Of a DNA stretch of 64,000 nt, positions 10,606 through 20,562 are shown piece by piece. This DNA comes from Limnephilus marmoratus (Eukaryota; Arthropoda; Insecta; Trichoptera; Limnephilidae), in assembly GCA_917880885.1 (NCBI GenBank), contig OU862910.1:52505285-52569284 (forward strand). Direction: 5' to 3'. The position numbers and the translations under genes are program-made. The first letter of the stretch is position 1. Every line of letters begins with the position of its first letter. The notes beneath the pieces are model-generated. The model was not told where the DNA came from, searched no databases, and saw only the letters and a list, made by a program, of their open reading frames with translations.

Positions 10606-11118
10606 TCGCAAGTGCGCCCCACGGTTGAATTTGGCAGCCACCTCTGGTCTGGAGCTCCAAAATACCTGAAAAATTCCCTCGACTCTGTGCAGAAACGGGC
10701 GGTCCGTTTGATAGATTCTCCCATCTTAACAGACGGATTGCAATCTTTAGAGCACAGGCGTCGGGTGGGAATGCTATCCTTGTTCTACCGGTATTACAAT
10801 GGAAGATGCTCCGAGGAACTAGCATCATTGATCCCTTCGGCACCGGTGCATAGTCGGGAAACACGCCAAACGCGTGCCCAACATTTGTACACGGTTGACG
10901 TCGTTTCTTCGACTCGTTCTTATGTTCAACAGCTCGGCTGTGGAATGATTTGCCGGCCTCTGTGTTTCCTCCTTCCTACAATATGGGTCTCTTCAAGACC
11001 AATGTTCATTCCTTCCTCTCCTCAAAAAGACCCTCCACACAGCATCCCAGATGACATAGGCCCTGAGGAAAATTATTTTCCTCAAGGCCTCCTGTGTGGA
11101 GTTAATGCAAAAAAATAA
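10606..11118 (+). pseudogene. Jockey-type LINE ORF2 C-terminus with its 3' tail (LINE-J)
   Basis: The translation carries the typical C-terminal end of jockey-clade reverse transcriptases: 'VEFGSHLWSGAPKYL', 'VQKRAVRLIDSP', 'LSLFYRYYNGRCSEEL', 'HSRETR'. A frameshift near 10,938 moves the reading into another frame, where 'LWNDLPASVFP' and 'YNMGLFKTNVHSFLSS' follow, ending at the 'ccctccacacagcatccc' segment. The 3' UTR is a hairpin (ggccctgaggaaaat / attttcctcaaggcc) enclosed by CTCCACACAG and CTGTGTGGAG, then an A-rich tail with (aaat)n. The copy is 5'-truncated, with endonuclease and palm missing. Its last ~110 bp are shared with the SINE-A family. Confidence 0.85.
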
Positions 11119-11126
11119 ATAAATAA

Positions 11127-11290
11127 ACGTGTACGTCCCGGTTAGACGAGAGGTCTGGGTTCGAGTCCCAGTTGCGACCATTGTCTTTTTTTCTGTTTTT
11201 CTGTGTCTTGTTCTCTTTCATATTTCCATTTAGATTATTATTGTTATCTTCTTCTTCAGTTATAGTAGTATATTCACAGTCCTCCTCACT
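11127..11290 (+). mobile_element. tRNA-headed SINE-C copy
   Basis: Begins in the A-rich tail of the preceding LINE. A tRNA-like segment 'cgtcccggttagacgagagg' is followed by a B-box-like 'gggttcgagtccc', then a T-rich body ('tctgtgtcttgttctctttc'). The same sequence occurs in both arms of the inverted pair at 51,305-51,735. The 5' part of the tRNA-like region, with the A box, is missing. Confidence 0.65.
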
Positions 11291-11539
11291 AGAGATTTCT
11301 GTTCCGAGGCGGGCTGTACTGTTGACTGAACTGCTGTGGTGGTGTTACTTCATGATTTCCTCAACGTCATTTTTGTTGATTTACTCATCTTCACTTTTGT
11401 TGACTATATTTTTTTGATTTCCACAACTCTATTTTTGATGACTGTAGGCTGTGATGGTGTTAATTCATATTTTTTACGATTTCCCGATCTTCATGTTTGT
11501 TGATTTCCTCATCTTCATGTTTACTTAGACATATTTCGA

Positions 11540-11738
11540 TTAGAATTTGAAATTAAAACACTTTTGTACTTTCTTCCACTAATTTATATTTCACCAGGTC
11601 CGGTTTCATTCTATTACGGACATTTTCAGACTGGTCTGAAAATCAGTCTGAAAATGTCCGTAATAGGATGAAACCGGTCCTGGTGAAATATAAATTAGTG
11701 GAAGAAAGTACAAAAGTGTTTTAATTTCAAATTCTAAT
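11540..11738. repeat. Foldback with ACCGGTTTC-type motif
   Basis: The left arm (about 11,540-11,632) and right arm (about 11,647-11,738) are near-perfect inverted copies of about 92 bp with a very short centre. The inner parts carry 'ggtttcat' and 'cattttcaga'. Short related sequence continues outside the right arm ('ttccaccacgaatt') and recurs near 61,285. Confidence 0.8.
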
Positions 11739-11849
11739 ACAATGGAATTCCACCACGAATTATCAGTGCAAAAACTAGACACATATTTCGATGTTATTTT
11801 TGTCATATTTTGTTTATCCGCGTGGTTTTTTAAATTTAATTTGTAAGGG

Positions 11850-11942
11850 TATTTTTTTTTTTTTTTTTTTACATGAGCTCCACACAGGAGGCCCTGAGGA
11901 AAACAATTTCCCTCAGGGCCTATGTCATCTTTGTGGAGGGTT
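11850..11942 (-). mobile_element. SINE-A / LINE-J 3'-end fragment
   Basis: A T-run followed by 'gagctccacacaggaggccc' and the terminal hairpin, ending at 'gtggaggg'. Read on the minus strand this is only the last ~75 bp of the shared 3' end plus the A tail: an extremely 5'-truncated insertion of either LINE-J or SINE-A. Confidence 0.75.
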
Positions 11943-12104
11943 GAATAATTGATTACGACAATGAACGTTAATAAGTTAAATGAGTCGAAATTTTAAAAAT
12001 ACCTAATTAGAAACGTAAAATTCTATCACTCATGTAATATACATTTGTATCTAACTGTAAACTTTTTTTAAACGTAATAATTGATAATATCAATTATTAC
12101 GGTG

Positions 12105-12750
12105 TAAGCCTAAATGACTTTCGGCAGTCGTTACGCAATGTGGTTTTTTAAAGTCTTTTTAATTTCATCTTCAAGCTACTTGTAGTTATCAGTTATTATT
12201 AGTTATTATTATGTACTTTATACAGGGTGTCCGGGGGTAAAGTGCATTAACTTCGGGAGGTAATTCTACATGATATTGTAAGTAAAAAGATAAATAACTT
12301 TTTTCGAAATTCCAACTTTTAGGGGTAGTTTTGTGGTAAAAACGTAAAATTTGACCGACGTGCGCGGCCAGCTTTATTATTTTCCACTGTTACGATACGG
12401 GCCAGTCACCACCATTTATTGTTGCCACGATCGCGCCCGGCAGGCTCCCGGCAAGTAAGATCGTAGGTACCTCACCCTAAGGATTTTTAGTAGGTAGATC
12501 TTTTTGTATGGGAAAAAAAATGTTGGAATTTCGAAAAAGTTATTAATCTTTTTTACTCCCACCATCATGTAGAATCACCTCCCGAAGTTAATGCACTTTA
12601 CCCCCGGACACCCTGTATTATATGTATTTTGTCAATGCTCTTCATCCATATGTAATCTCCTTTCATTGTGATCTATCTTTTTTTCTTTTCTGTTCGTGTT
12701 TTTGTTATATTGTTAATTAAACTATTTGTCCGTAAATAAATAAATAAATG
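12105..12750 (+). repeat. Retroelement-like 3' end with (AAAT) tail, copy 1, split by a MITE
   Basis: Contains 'atgactttcggcagtcg', and later 'gtccgtaaataaataaataa'. A related copy lies at 61,727-61,968 with the same order of motifs and an AAAT-repeat end. The family looks like the 3' region of a LINE or SINE; no coding part was recognised. Confidence 0.6.
12223..12615. mobile_element. MITE with TA target duplication (cagggtgtccgggggtaa ends)
   Basis: The terminal inverted repeats begin 'cagggtgtccgggggtaaag' and match for about 52 bp with one mismatch. An inner inverted pair ('ttcgaaattccaac') makes the element fold on itself. TA flanks both ends (12,221-12,222 and 12,616-12,617). The related copy at 61.8 kb lacks the insert, confirming the boundaries. 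The TA duplication suggests mobilisation by a Tc1/mariner-type transposase. Confidence 0.88.
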
Positions 12751-13148
12751 TGATATTGTCAAATAAAATGTGCACAAATTTACAAACATTGAGCTAAAAC
12801 ATTAAGGATTTGCTCAAATTCTGCCGTTCTGCATTCCAATGAACGCTAAAATTAATATCACGGACAAACAAGAATGTGTGAAAAGTAGCAAAAGGTGATA
12901 TTTTCCAGATGCGCAAATGAAGGAGTACCGTTGACCAGATCGTTGAACTGCTAGCCATTTATATGCATGAACTGGTCGTCAGCAGGCTGGTCGGTGGAAG
13001 GCAATCACTTACATGATTTACCTAAAAACAATAAAGCAGTACCTGTGTACACATCAGAACACGCAATGGTGTATATTCTAAACAGAATACAAATTCGGCT
13101 TTTTAATGATAGCCCAAGGAAGAGATGCTAACTTTTCATGTTGACGTA

Positions 13149-13244
13149 GTCAGTGATTCCCAAAGTGGGCAATATCGCCCACTAGTGGAAGATTTTAGTC
13201 GCTGGTGGGGCGATCAAGAGTTGAAATACTTTGTGGGTAATTTA
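13149..13244 (+). mobile_element. hAT 5'-end fragment
   Basis: 'cagtgattcccaaagtgggc' followed by an inverted 'gcccactagtgg' is a characteristic start of ZBED-type hAT elements. I could not find a matching right end, and the sequence is cut by a mariner element at 13,245. Confidence 0.45.
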
Positions 13245-13818
13245 CTGGGGTCAGACAAAAGGTAATGCATCCTATTTTTTTGCTAATTAAATCAATTTAG
13301 TTAAATGAAAAAATTGAATTTGGCACTATTCCTCAAACCTTCATCAACAATCTATTGCAACAGTAACTTTCTGCGTCAACAGGTAGCAGTGGTGGCAGCA
13401 CTGCACTCACTTACAAAATGGTCGACATCAATGTTCGTATTAGTCAGCGTTCTGTGATTAAATTCTTGAATGCAGAAGGTGAAACGCTTATTCGCATTCA
13501 CGAAAGACTAAAAAATGTGTATGGTGATACAACTGCACCAAAATTGTGACCGGAGACGAAACATGGAACCGAATCAAAGAGGCAGTCAATGGAATGGCAT
13601 ATGGCGGATGGCCTTAGGAAGAAGGCCGTGCTTTTTATCACTCTGGGATATATGCCCTTGTTAAAAGATGGACCAAAACTTTGTAAATGGACGGAAATTG
13701 AAATTGAAAGGTGACAAATTAATCCTCAATAGTGTGGTTTTCGATCTATGTTATTGCATTTTTTATTTCTTGACAATTAAAGAGAAAAAAATAGGCATTA
13801 CTTTTCGACTGACCCTCG
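13245..13818 (+). mobile_element. mariner deletion derivative (574 bp)
   Basis: Bounded by TA (13,243-13,244 and 13,819-13,820). Its ends share 'gggtcag' and 'aaaggtaatgc'-type sequence in inverted orientation. Inside, an ATG at 13,418 opens a mariner transposase N-terminus ('VIKFLNAEGETLIRIHERL'). After an internal deletion of most of the catalytic core, 'TGDETW' and then 'HSGIYALVKRWTK', which belong to the middle and C-terminal end, follow in changed frames. Intact mariner transposases are about 340-350 residues, so this copy cannot encode an active enzyme. Confidence 0.85.
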
Positions 13819-13944
13819 TATTTGCTTTGGAATATTTGCAGACATATGGCATAGATAAAGTTAATGATATAGATATATATGATACCATTGAAATGCTTGG
13901 AACAAGTACATCAGACAGTCTCAAGTATAGGGCTCCGAAGGAGC

Positions 13945-14340
13945 CCAAACAAATCTGGCTTCCAATCTGGCTGCGCGTCTTATATGGGGCTAGCAGATTC
14001 TTTAACAGTGACCAACTGTTAACCCTATACAAATCTCAAATATGCCCAACAATTGAATTTGGGAGTCACCTCTGGGATGGAGCCCCATAATACTTGATAA
14101 ACCTTCATGATTCTGTGCAAAGGTGGGTGGGTTCGTCTGATTGACAATCCGTTGCTAACAGACCGATTGCCATCTCTAATGCACAGATACAATATCGGTA
14201 TGCTGAGTCTGTTCTACAGGTATTTCAATGAAGTCTCCTCTAAGGAGCTAGCAGCATTGATACCCGGTATGCACGTGAAACTCGGCGGACACGAGTGGAA
14301 CACCCGATCACAGTGGAAGTTCACTTCATGAGAACGGGAC
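13945..14340 (+). pseudogene. Jockey-type LINE ORF2 fragment (LINE-J related)
   Basis: A first frame ends with 'LLTLYKSQICPTIEFGSHLW' and a second (14,107-14,331) continues with 'RLIDNPLLTD', 'GMLSLFYRYFNE' and 'SSKELAALIPG'. This is the same protein region as the LINE-J end at 10.6 kb but diverged, with a stop and frameshift near 14,089-14,110. Only the RT C-terminal region remains; the final ~80 residues and the 3' hairpin are lost. Confidence 0.8.
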
Positions 14341-14915
14341 GTTTCTTCTACTAATTTTCGATTTCAACTGGGTGGCGACATAGCTTTTCTTGCCTTTATT
14401 CGTGACAGGGGCGCTCCTGTGAGGTGTTACATAAAAAAAAACATAATCTAGTTTTAAAAAAATAGCGTTGATAGGTTCGTAGATGTTCTCAGAATGTATA
14501 GTTTACGATTTATCTTCCAGTAAACAACAATTTGAAATAATAAAAATTTATGTTATTTTGGGCGTTAGGCATATTTTGTGAACTTACTTTATTATAAACA
14601 CTGTAAATAATGCAGCGCTTTTATTGTTGGAACGCTCAAAATTCCATGCATTGATCTATATTGGATGCAATTCCGTTCCATAAAATTCCAAAACAATAAG
14701 CATCAATAGCATTTATTGGTTTGTCATTGGGCATTAAACTTTTCGCCTGCGGAGCTTTCTTTGTACGCGCTACGATTATATTTTGGATCGGTTCCGTTTT
14801 ATAAGGCGACAATATATTGTATACAATAATAATACAATACTCGTATGAAAAAGAAATTATATAATATATATATTATATAAACATATTGGGAGGAGGGAAG
14901 GGGTTAAGAAAAATA
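14341..14915. other. Unassigned spacer
   Basis: About 570 bp, AT-rich, with short palindromic (TA)n-like sequence at 14,860-14,880. No supported gene. Confidence 0.35.
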
Positions 14916-14925
14916 TACTTGAAAA

Positions 14926-15742
14926 GTGTATGCTGATGATGCGGTGCTGATTTCTAACACTATGGAAGATCTACAGTCTCTCGTATCTAGGATGAATGAA
15001 GTATGTATGAAGAATGAGTCAATGATGAATGTAAGTAAGTCTAAAGTCATGGTGTTTGAAAGAGAGAGTAGATACGAAAACAGTATGCAACATAGTTGTG
15101 AATGATGAATACTTGGAGCAGGCATGAGTTTGTGTATCTGGGTAGTATGTTTACGAGAGATGGGAAGGCTGATAGAGATATTGAAAGAAGGGTGAATGCC
15201 GGTAACTCCATTAATGGTGGACTGAATGCCGTTGGCGCTAATAAAAAACTGTCAAAAGAAGCGAAGCTAGCAGTCCACAATGGAGTCCTGGTACCTACCC
15301 TGATGTATGGCAGTGAGGCATGGAACTGGCAGAGGAAGGATGAAAGTAAGCTGAATGCTGTTGAAATGAGATCCCTGAGACGTATGTGTAGTAAAACAAT
15401 ATATGATCGTGTGAGAAATGTGGATATCCGCAAAGAATGTAAGGATGATGTAAGCATAATGAGTAAGATTAAGAAAGGGACCCTCAGATGGTTTGGGCAT
15501 GTAGAGCGAATGAACGAAGAAAGTAGTGTAAGAAGATTATACGACGCGAATGTGAATGGTAGAAGAAGTCGGGGACGCCCGAGGAAGACATGGCACGATC
15601 AAGTGAATCAAATACTTGAGTCGGGCCATGTCAAAAGTCAGAATAATAGAAGAGAATGTATGAGACCGAGTTGTTTGGCGGTCCGTCCTCTATGCCTACC
15701 CCTGCGGGGAAACAGCGTGATGGTTAGTTAGTTAGTTAGTTT
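14926..15742 (+). pseudogene. RTE-clade LINE ORF2 C-terminal part with TTAG-type 3' repeat
   Basis: The frame from 14,926 reads 'VYADDAVLIS', the RT catalytic YADD box, and runs to a TGA at about 15,103. The next frame (15,102-15,731) continues with 'FVYLGSMFTRDG', 'VPTLMYGSEAWNW', 'LRRMCSKTIYDRVRN', 'GTLRWFGHVERMNE' and 'RGRPRKTW', the standard RTE C-terminal order. A frameshift between the two breaks the gene. The endonuclease and most of the RT are absent. The 3' end terminates in 'gttagttagttagt' (about 15,722-15,742), a short tandem repeat instead of poly(A), as is usual for RTE elements. Confidence 0.88.
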
Positions 15743-16254
15743 ACTTGAAAAGTTTGGGAACCTTTGATGTAGATGCTCCAATGTACAAAGTCTGATGTGG
15801 GAAAACTGAACAAAATCACCCACAGCAATTCTTACATAACTAATATCCAAAACTCGTGCAAGTTTCACCGGTTACAAATCACGTGGAATTCTAATGAGAA
15901 CGGGTAAAACAAAACATATTCGGATCATCAATCGTCAAGAGGTAAAGGGTAATACTTTTACCCTTTTTACGCAAATTGCACTTCTCTGAAATCGACTGTA
16001 TTTTGTTTATTAATCAGGTCTGATGTTTTATGTAACATTGGGTAGGTATTAGTATTATGTGTTGCCATGTATGCCCATTGAGTATGCTTTACATAAAGCC
16101 AATATTTACCACCTTTTGGAATAAAAATATTGGATGTGAATAGTGAATAACCCCACCATGTTTGCTTTGGAACAATTCGTGTGTGACTAGAATAAAGATT
16201 GAAGAAGTATTTTAACGAATTGAAGGTGATTTTGATTTGTTAGAAATGTATTAT
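15743..16254. other. Unassigned spacer
   Basis: About 510 bp without a supported gene or repeat. Confidence 0.35.
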
Positions 16255-16340
16255 ATACGACCCGCCAGTGGCCGAGTTGGCATCGCGTTTGGATCCACCG
16301 AGGTGTCGCGTGTCGTGCGTTCAATCTCTTGGTTGGCTAA
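16255..16340 (+). mobile_element. Possible tRNA-derived SINE head
   Basis: 'cagtggccgagttggcatcg' contains an A-box-like TGGCCGAGTTGG, and about 45 bp later 'gtgcgttcaatctc' resembles a B box. The spacing fits a tRNA-like promoter, but there is no cloverleaf I could complete and no second copy in the window. Confidence 0.35.
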
Positions 16341-16689
16341 GTTATCCATCATGACAAAAGCAACATTTTCCGCTTACGGTGGTATTAGTAGGAGATTTTT
16401 ACGTATTGTCAGGTTTTTGAAAACCCGGAAATGTTTGTCAATCTTTTAAAATATATAGGATAGATAGTTATCTTCAATCTATAATCTATTTTTTACTTAT
16501 ATATAGACAAATTAGTAAAAAAACGGAAAACGACAACTATTTTTCTGTAAGATAATGATAGAAGTGGATAAAAACATAAAATTTCAATTTAAAAAGAGTT
16601 GTTCCTGAATTCAATATATAATTGAAGTATTTTTGTTTAAAGGTATTATACCTACATAATGACGCAAAAAAAGAGTTATTTATTATTGA

Positions 16690-17548
16690 TCCCCACCTGG
16701 CTATTCAGATATGGTCACAAGCCAAAGATTTGGTCACAGTCACAAAGCCATTTCGAGTTTATTAAATTTTTTATTTTTTTTATTTAGTAACTACATGTTT
16801 ATTATTTTTTACATTTTTATATGAAACATGTTAGGTATATACATAAAATAGAAAATATATTCGTAGTCCTCTTCACCAGGAGATGCTGTGCTGAGGGGGA
16901 CTATGCTTTGGATAAGTTTTCAACAACTTCTATGGTTTAACTTCATGGTTTGCATAAGGTTTTCCAGAAACTTATACGACAATGTTTTAAGTATACTAGT
17001 AAGTTCATTTTCCGATAGTTCCTTCAGCCAACATTTAATGTCATTAATGTAGCTATTTTTTGTTTTAATTTGTTTGATACTAAGTGGGAGTTTGTTATAT
17101 AACTTTACTGCTAAAAATTTAGAACTTCTTTGTCCAAATGAAGAGTTACACTTTGGTATATTAAGTATGTCTGTTTGTTTGGCTCTGGTTTTATGAGCAT
17201 GTGAGGTGTCTGCCTCTGAATCATCTTTGTGGTGATGCACTAGAATGTTTTTGGCATAGATTTTCTGTATGCTTGAAACATCGAACTGTTTAAAAATTTC
17301 TGCTGTTGACGTCTTTATTTAATTTCCATTAAAGTTTCAATTCTGAATAGTGGTCTTACACCAGGATGATGTTGAGTGTATTTTCCACTCTGGAACGTGC
17401 CGCAAATATACTATACCTACATTATTTTTAATTTATTAATTGTGAAATTACACAAATTAATGAAATATAATTTATTTGGGCATGCAGGGATTTGAACCCG
17501 CGTCCTTCGGATTGCTAGTCGAGAGCCTTACCCCTCGTACTCGGAGGC
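16690..17548 (-). mobile_element. SINE-B copy, split by a LINE fragment
   Basis: The minus-strand tRNA-like head lies at about 17,480-17,548 (B box as 'gggttcaaatccc'). The body continues to about 17,326 ('tttcaattctgaatagtgg') and resumes at 16,690-16,757 with 'ctggctattcagatatggtc' and 'aaagccatttcgag', matching the body order in the intact copy at 43.1-43.5 kb. A LINE occupies the middle. Confidence 0.75.
16770..17313 (-). pseudogene. LINE ORF2 C-terminal fragment inserted in SINE-B
   Basis: A minus-strand, 5'-truncated LINE. Its open frame, running from about 17,310 down to 16,920, has 'HAHKTRAKQT', 'FGQRSSKFLAVKLYNKLP' and an LxxWL-like end, the style of the RT C-terminal tail in jockey/CR1-like elements. 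The 3' UTR is 16,770-16,919, with a T-rich plus-strand tail. It is flanked by TTTATTAAATTT (16,758-16,769) and TTTATTTAATTT (17,314-17,325), a 12-bp target duplication with one mismatch. Not obviously the same family as LINE-J. Confidence 0.75.
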
Positions 17549-18131
17549 TGTCAAATATAATGAAATACCACACAAATAATAAAAGAAATGTATATTTAAT
17601 AATTAGTTTTCATAATAATTATTTATTAATTAAACTATATAAATTATTTATGAAGTAATCATGGGAAAAGTACCAACATACTGTAAAACACATACAATTA
17701 AAGATTCGCATTGTATGCAAGAATTATTCTTACTGTTATTTATATTTCTGGTTAACCAATCAGTCTCTTATTCCCAACTAAAACAATTAAACGAAGCCAA
17801 TTGCAATTCTTTAATTGCACGAAGATTTCTAATGAGATTGTGAGATTTCTTCTGAAGAGAGAAAATAATTCTAAATATGTCTTGGAGCAGTGTCGATTAT
17901 GTGTTGTCTGGCTGACATATTAACGATGAGGTGACTACCGCAGCTAAATTATTAGCAGGTGGAAGCATTGTTACCTGCAGACCAGCAGAGTATGAGAATT
18001 TATCTAGCTGTTGGAAATAACAGATATCGTCAACGCCCAACGCTATCGGCGAAAAGAAGCATCAATATTTAAATAAATTATAAAAAGTTGATAATATCAG
18101 TAACTAACTAATTCAAAATTATATTTTTTAT
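17549..18131. other. Unassigned spacer
   Basis: AT-rich. The 60-codon ORF at 17,661-17,843 has a hydrophobic middle ('LFLLLFIFLVNQSVS') but no homologue I recognise and no supporting context. Confidence 0.3.
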
Positions 18132-18530
18132 ACTCCACACAAGAGGCTCTGCGGAAAAAAATCCCTCAGGGCCTCTGTCATCGTTGGGGATACTGTGTGG
18201 AGGGTCTGTTTAGGGAAAGGAATGAGAGGAAAACGGTATGAGGAGTAGGTATGAATCTGAAATCAATGTGTCCAGTAGTGACGGAGGTATGAATCCATCG
18301 CTCCCATTGCGGTGCAAGGCGATGAGTCGAGCGAATCTGGCTGGAGAGGTCTGTCTCCCGATCCAAGCCGCCATGCAGTAGGTGACCTAGACAAATCTCA
18401 CTCCATGAAACCGGGCACCCCTGCTAAGCCACCAAACTTAGCGAACCACTTGGGCCTATGGGAGGGGTATTGGTGATCTAATAAATGGTTCCCAAGGCGG
18501 TCGTACCTACCCATACCTGCCTCTCAAAAT
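18132..18530 (-). mobile_element. SINE-A copy (minus strand)
   Basis: Begins on the plus strand with 'ctccacacaagaggctctg' and the terminal hairpin, runs through 'gatactgtgtggagggtc', 'actggacacattgattt'-type sequence and 'ccaccaaacttagcg', and ends near 'aataaatggttcccaaggcg'. Full length or nearly so. Confidence 0.7.
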
Positions 18531-19978
18531 GACGAATGTAAAAAACAGGAGGGGCAGTTTATGTATTAAACGCAATTTCGAATGGTCTTTCGGTGATGTA
18601 TGTACCTTCCTACACATTCTGACAAGAGATTGGGAGAAGGTTAAGTTGTGTCATTGGAAAGGAATATGGAAAGTTTCGGAGTTTCTTAGTAGGCAGTGAT
18701 TAATATTGATTTTGCTTGTAGCCAAGAGGGAAGATTCTACATGGTTATTTACATATTTATAATTTTTTAATTGATTTTTTTATCGTTTTTGTCACGACGC
18801 GACGTTCGTTCATTATTTCTAATTTGAAATGTTTTAGGCGTTACCTATAGTCGGCAAGCAGTGCGACAATTTGTTTCTCAATACTAATAAGATCGTTAAT
18901 AATATTCGTGTCAACGTTATTTCCAACGGTTATATTCAACGGTTGACAATCGCCAACGATAACGATGCGCTGTTGGCGTTTTTTCGAATAATTAATCCAT
19001 GCCCAGTATTAAGTACTGCAGAGTGCAGACGTGGTGCTAGATGGCAGAGATAGAACGCATGCGGAGGTGGAATCTGCAGAGATACCTGGGCGTAAGTGCT
19101 GTGAAATCCTCGCTTTAGTAATAATTATAACATTATTTCACTCAAACAAAGATTGACTGCGCCATTATAGGAACGGACGGGAAATTATTTCCACGGGAAT
19201 TGTGATTTCTGAGATTTCCATGTACCAAACTCCTTCTGATTAAAAGAGATATTTATAAAGAACGAGTTGCACTGGTGATCAATTTTTCGACAACCAGGTG
19301 TTCATCTATAAAATTTGCAAGCATTAAGAGGAAATACTAGCTGCGCTTTTCTATACAAACGTATTCCCCGTTTATCTCTCTGGATTTTGACCCTAGAGCA
19401 AAATTTTTTTTTACATAATATAGATATTGACCACTAGCGTGTTGGTACGTTTTGTTTTTTTTGATAATTTACTTCTCATAGAAGTTATGACCTTCCAAAA
19501 ATGAATAAAATTGCCTAATTTAAACGCCGTCAAAAAACGTTCAGTATACAAACTAAACAATGTATTTTGAAAAAAAGCAAAACGTACCGACATAGAATAT
19601 TTTCTTTTAATACAGTTAGTGAAAAAAAATTTTTAAATCCGTCCAGTTTTGGAGAAGAAAAATGGGGAATACAAAACATCGATTTCGAAGATTTTATTTA
19701 GGTATTTTCGGCCCGACGTGCAGGTGTCCCTTTCGCTCATTTCTCCTGAGGGGGGCCGGGGAACGTGGGTTTTGACAAATACATACATATAATGCGAAGT
19801 AGTGATGTAAAGAATTTTATCGGTAGACTAGTGTTGTCCTTGCCCGAGTAATCGATATTTTTTATTCGTTTTTTTTCTGTTTAGTGACTCATCGCGGTAT
19901 ACCAATACTGACCGAGCTTTCATACTAAAATTGTGCAAAATTAAATTTTTTTATGTCAAGTACTATAATAAATTTTCA
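18531..19978. other. Unassigned DNA
   Basis: About 1.4 kb. Short ORFs only, with no domain. A block near 19,735-19,770 ('ctcctgaggggggccgggg') is locally GC-rich. I found no inverted or direct repeat that defines an element. Confidence 0.35.
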
Positions 19979-20393
19979 ATTTGGGAGGCGTTTTAGGTAC
20001 CATCGCCCCGGGAACCATTTATTGGATAACCAACACCCCCGCCACTTGGTCACCGCAAGTGGTCCTCTATGTTTGGTGACAGAGCCTGGGTTCCCGGGTT
20101 CACGGATGAGGTCTGCATGGGTTTTGGTGGCGGATAATTTTGTCCACTTACTGCGTGGCGGGCCGGATTGGGAGAAACTGGAAGAGGAAGATCTTTTGAT
20201 CTCTACAGCTGGACTCTCCACCATCATTTCATACTTTTACCTACCTTTTCCCTACCCAAAACTTCCTTTCCTTCCTTATCCTAAAAATACCCTCCACACA
20301 GCTTCTCCAATGATGTCCAACAACTTCTCCAACAAAGTCCCTGAGCGATTATTTTTCCTCGGTGCCTCCAATGTGAGGTTTATGTTTTTAAAA
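19979..20393 (+). mobile_element. SINE-A copy (plus strand), diverged tail
   Basis: Opens with 'tttgggaggcgttttaggta' and follows the family through 'ttattggataaccaacaccc' and 'ccctccacacagc'. The terminal hairpin is altered by an extra ~20 bp ('tgatgtccaacaacttctcc'). It lies just downstream, in transcriptional terms, of the decayed minus-strand YqaJ gene. Confidence 0.75.
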
Positions 20394-20562
20394 AAAATCT
20401 GTTTCAAATTTTTAGTTGAGAGTCGCTTACATTGCCTTCAGTGATTAATTGAAATTTTTTGTTTGTAAACACTTTATTGTACAAAATTTTTTACCACTAT
20501 ACAATGAATTTTAAACAATTTATGATTTAGATCTTTCTCTCGCCGGTAAATTTCTTGATATG

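Noticed and set aside
17476..17548. Possible tRNA gene
   Set aside because: The B box is present, but there is no complete cloverleaf and the same head recurs with a SINE body at several loci.
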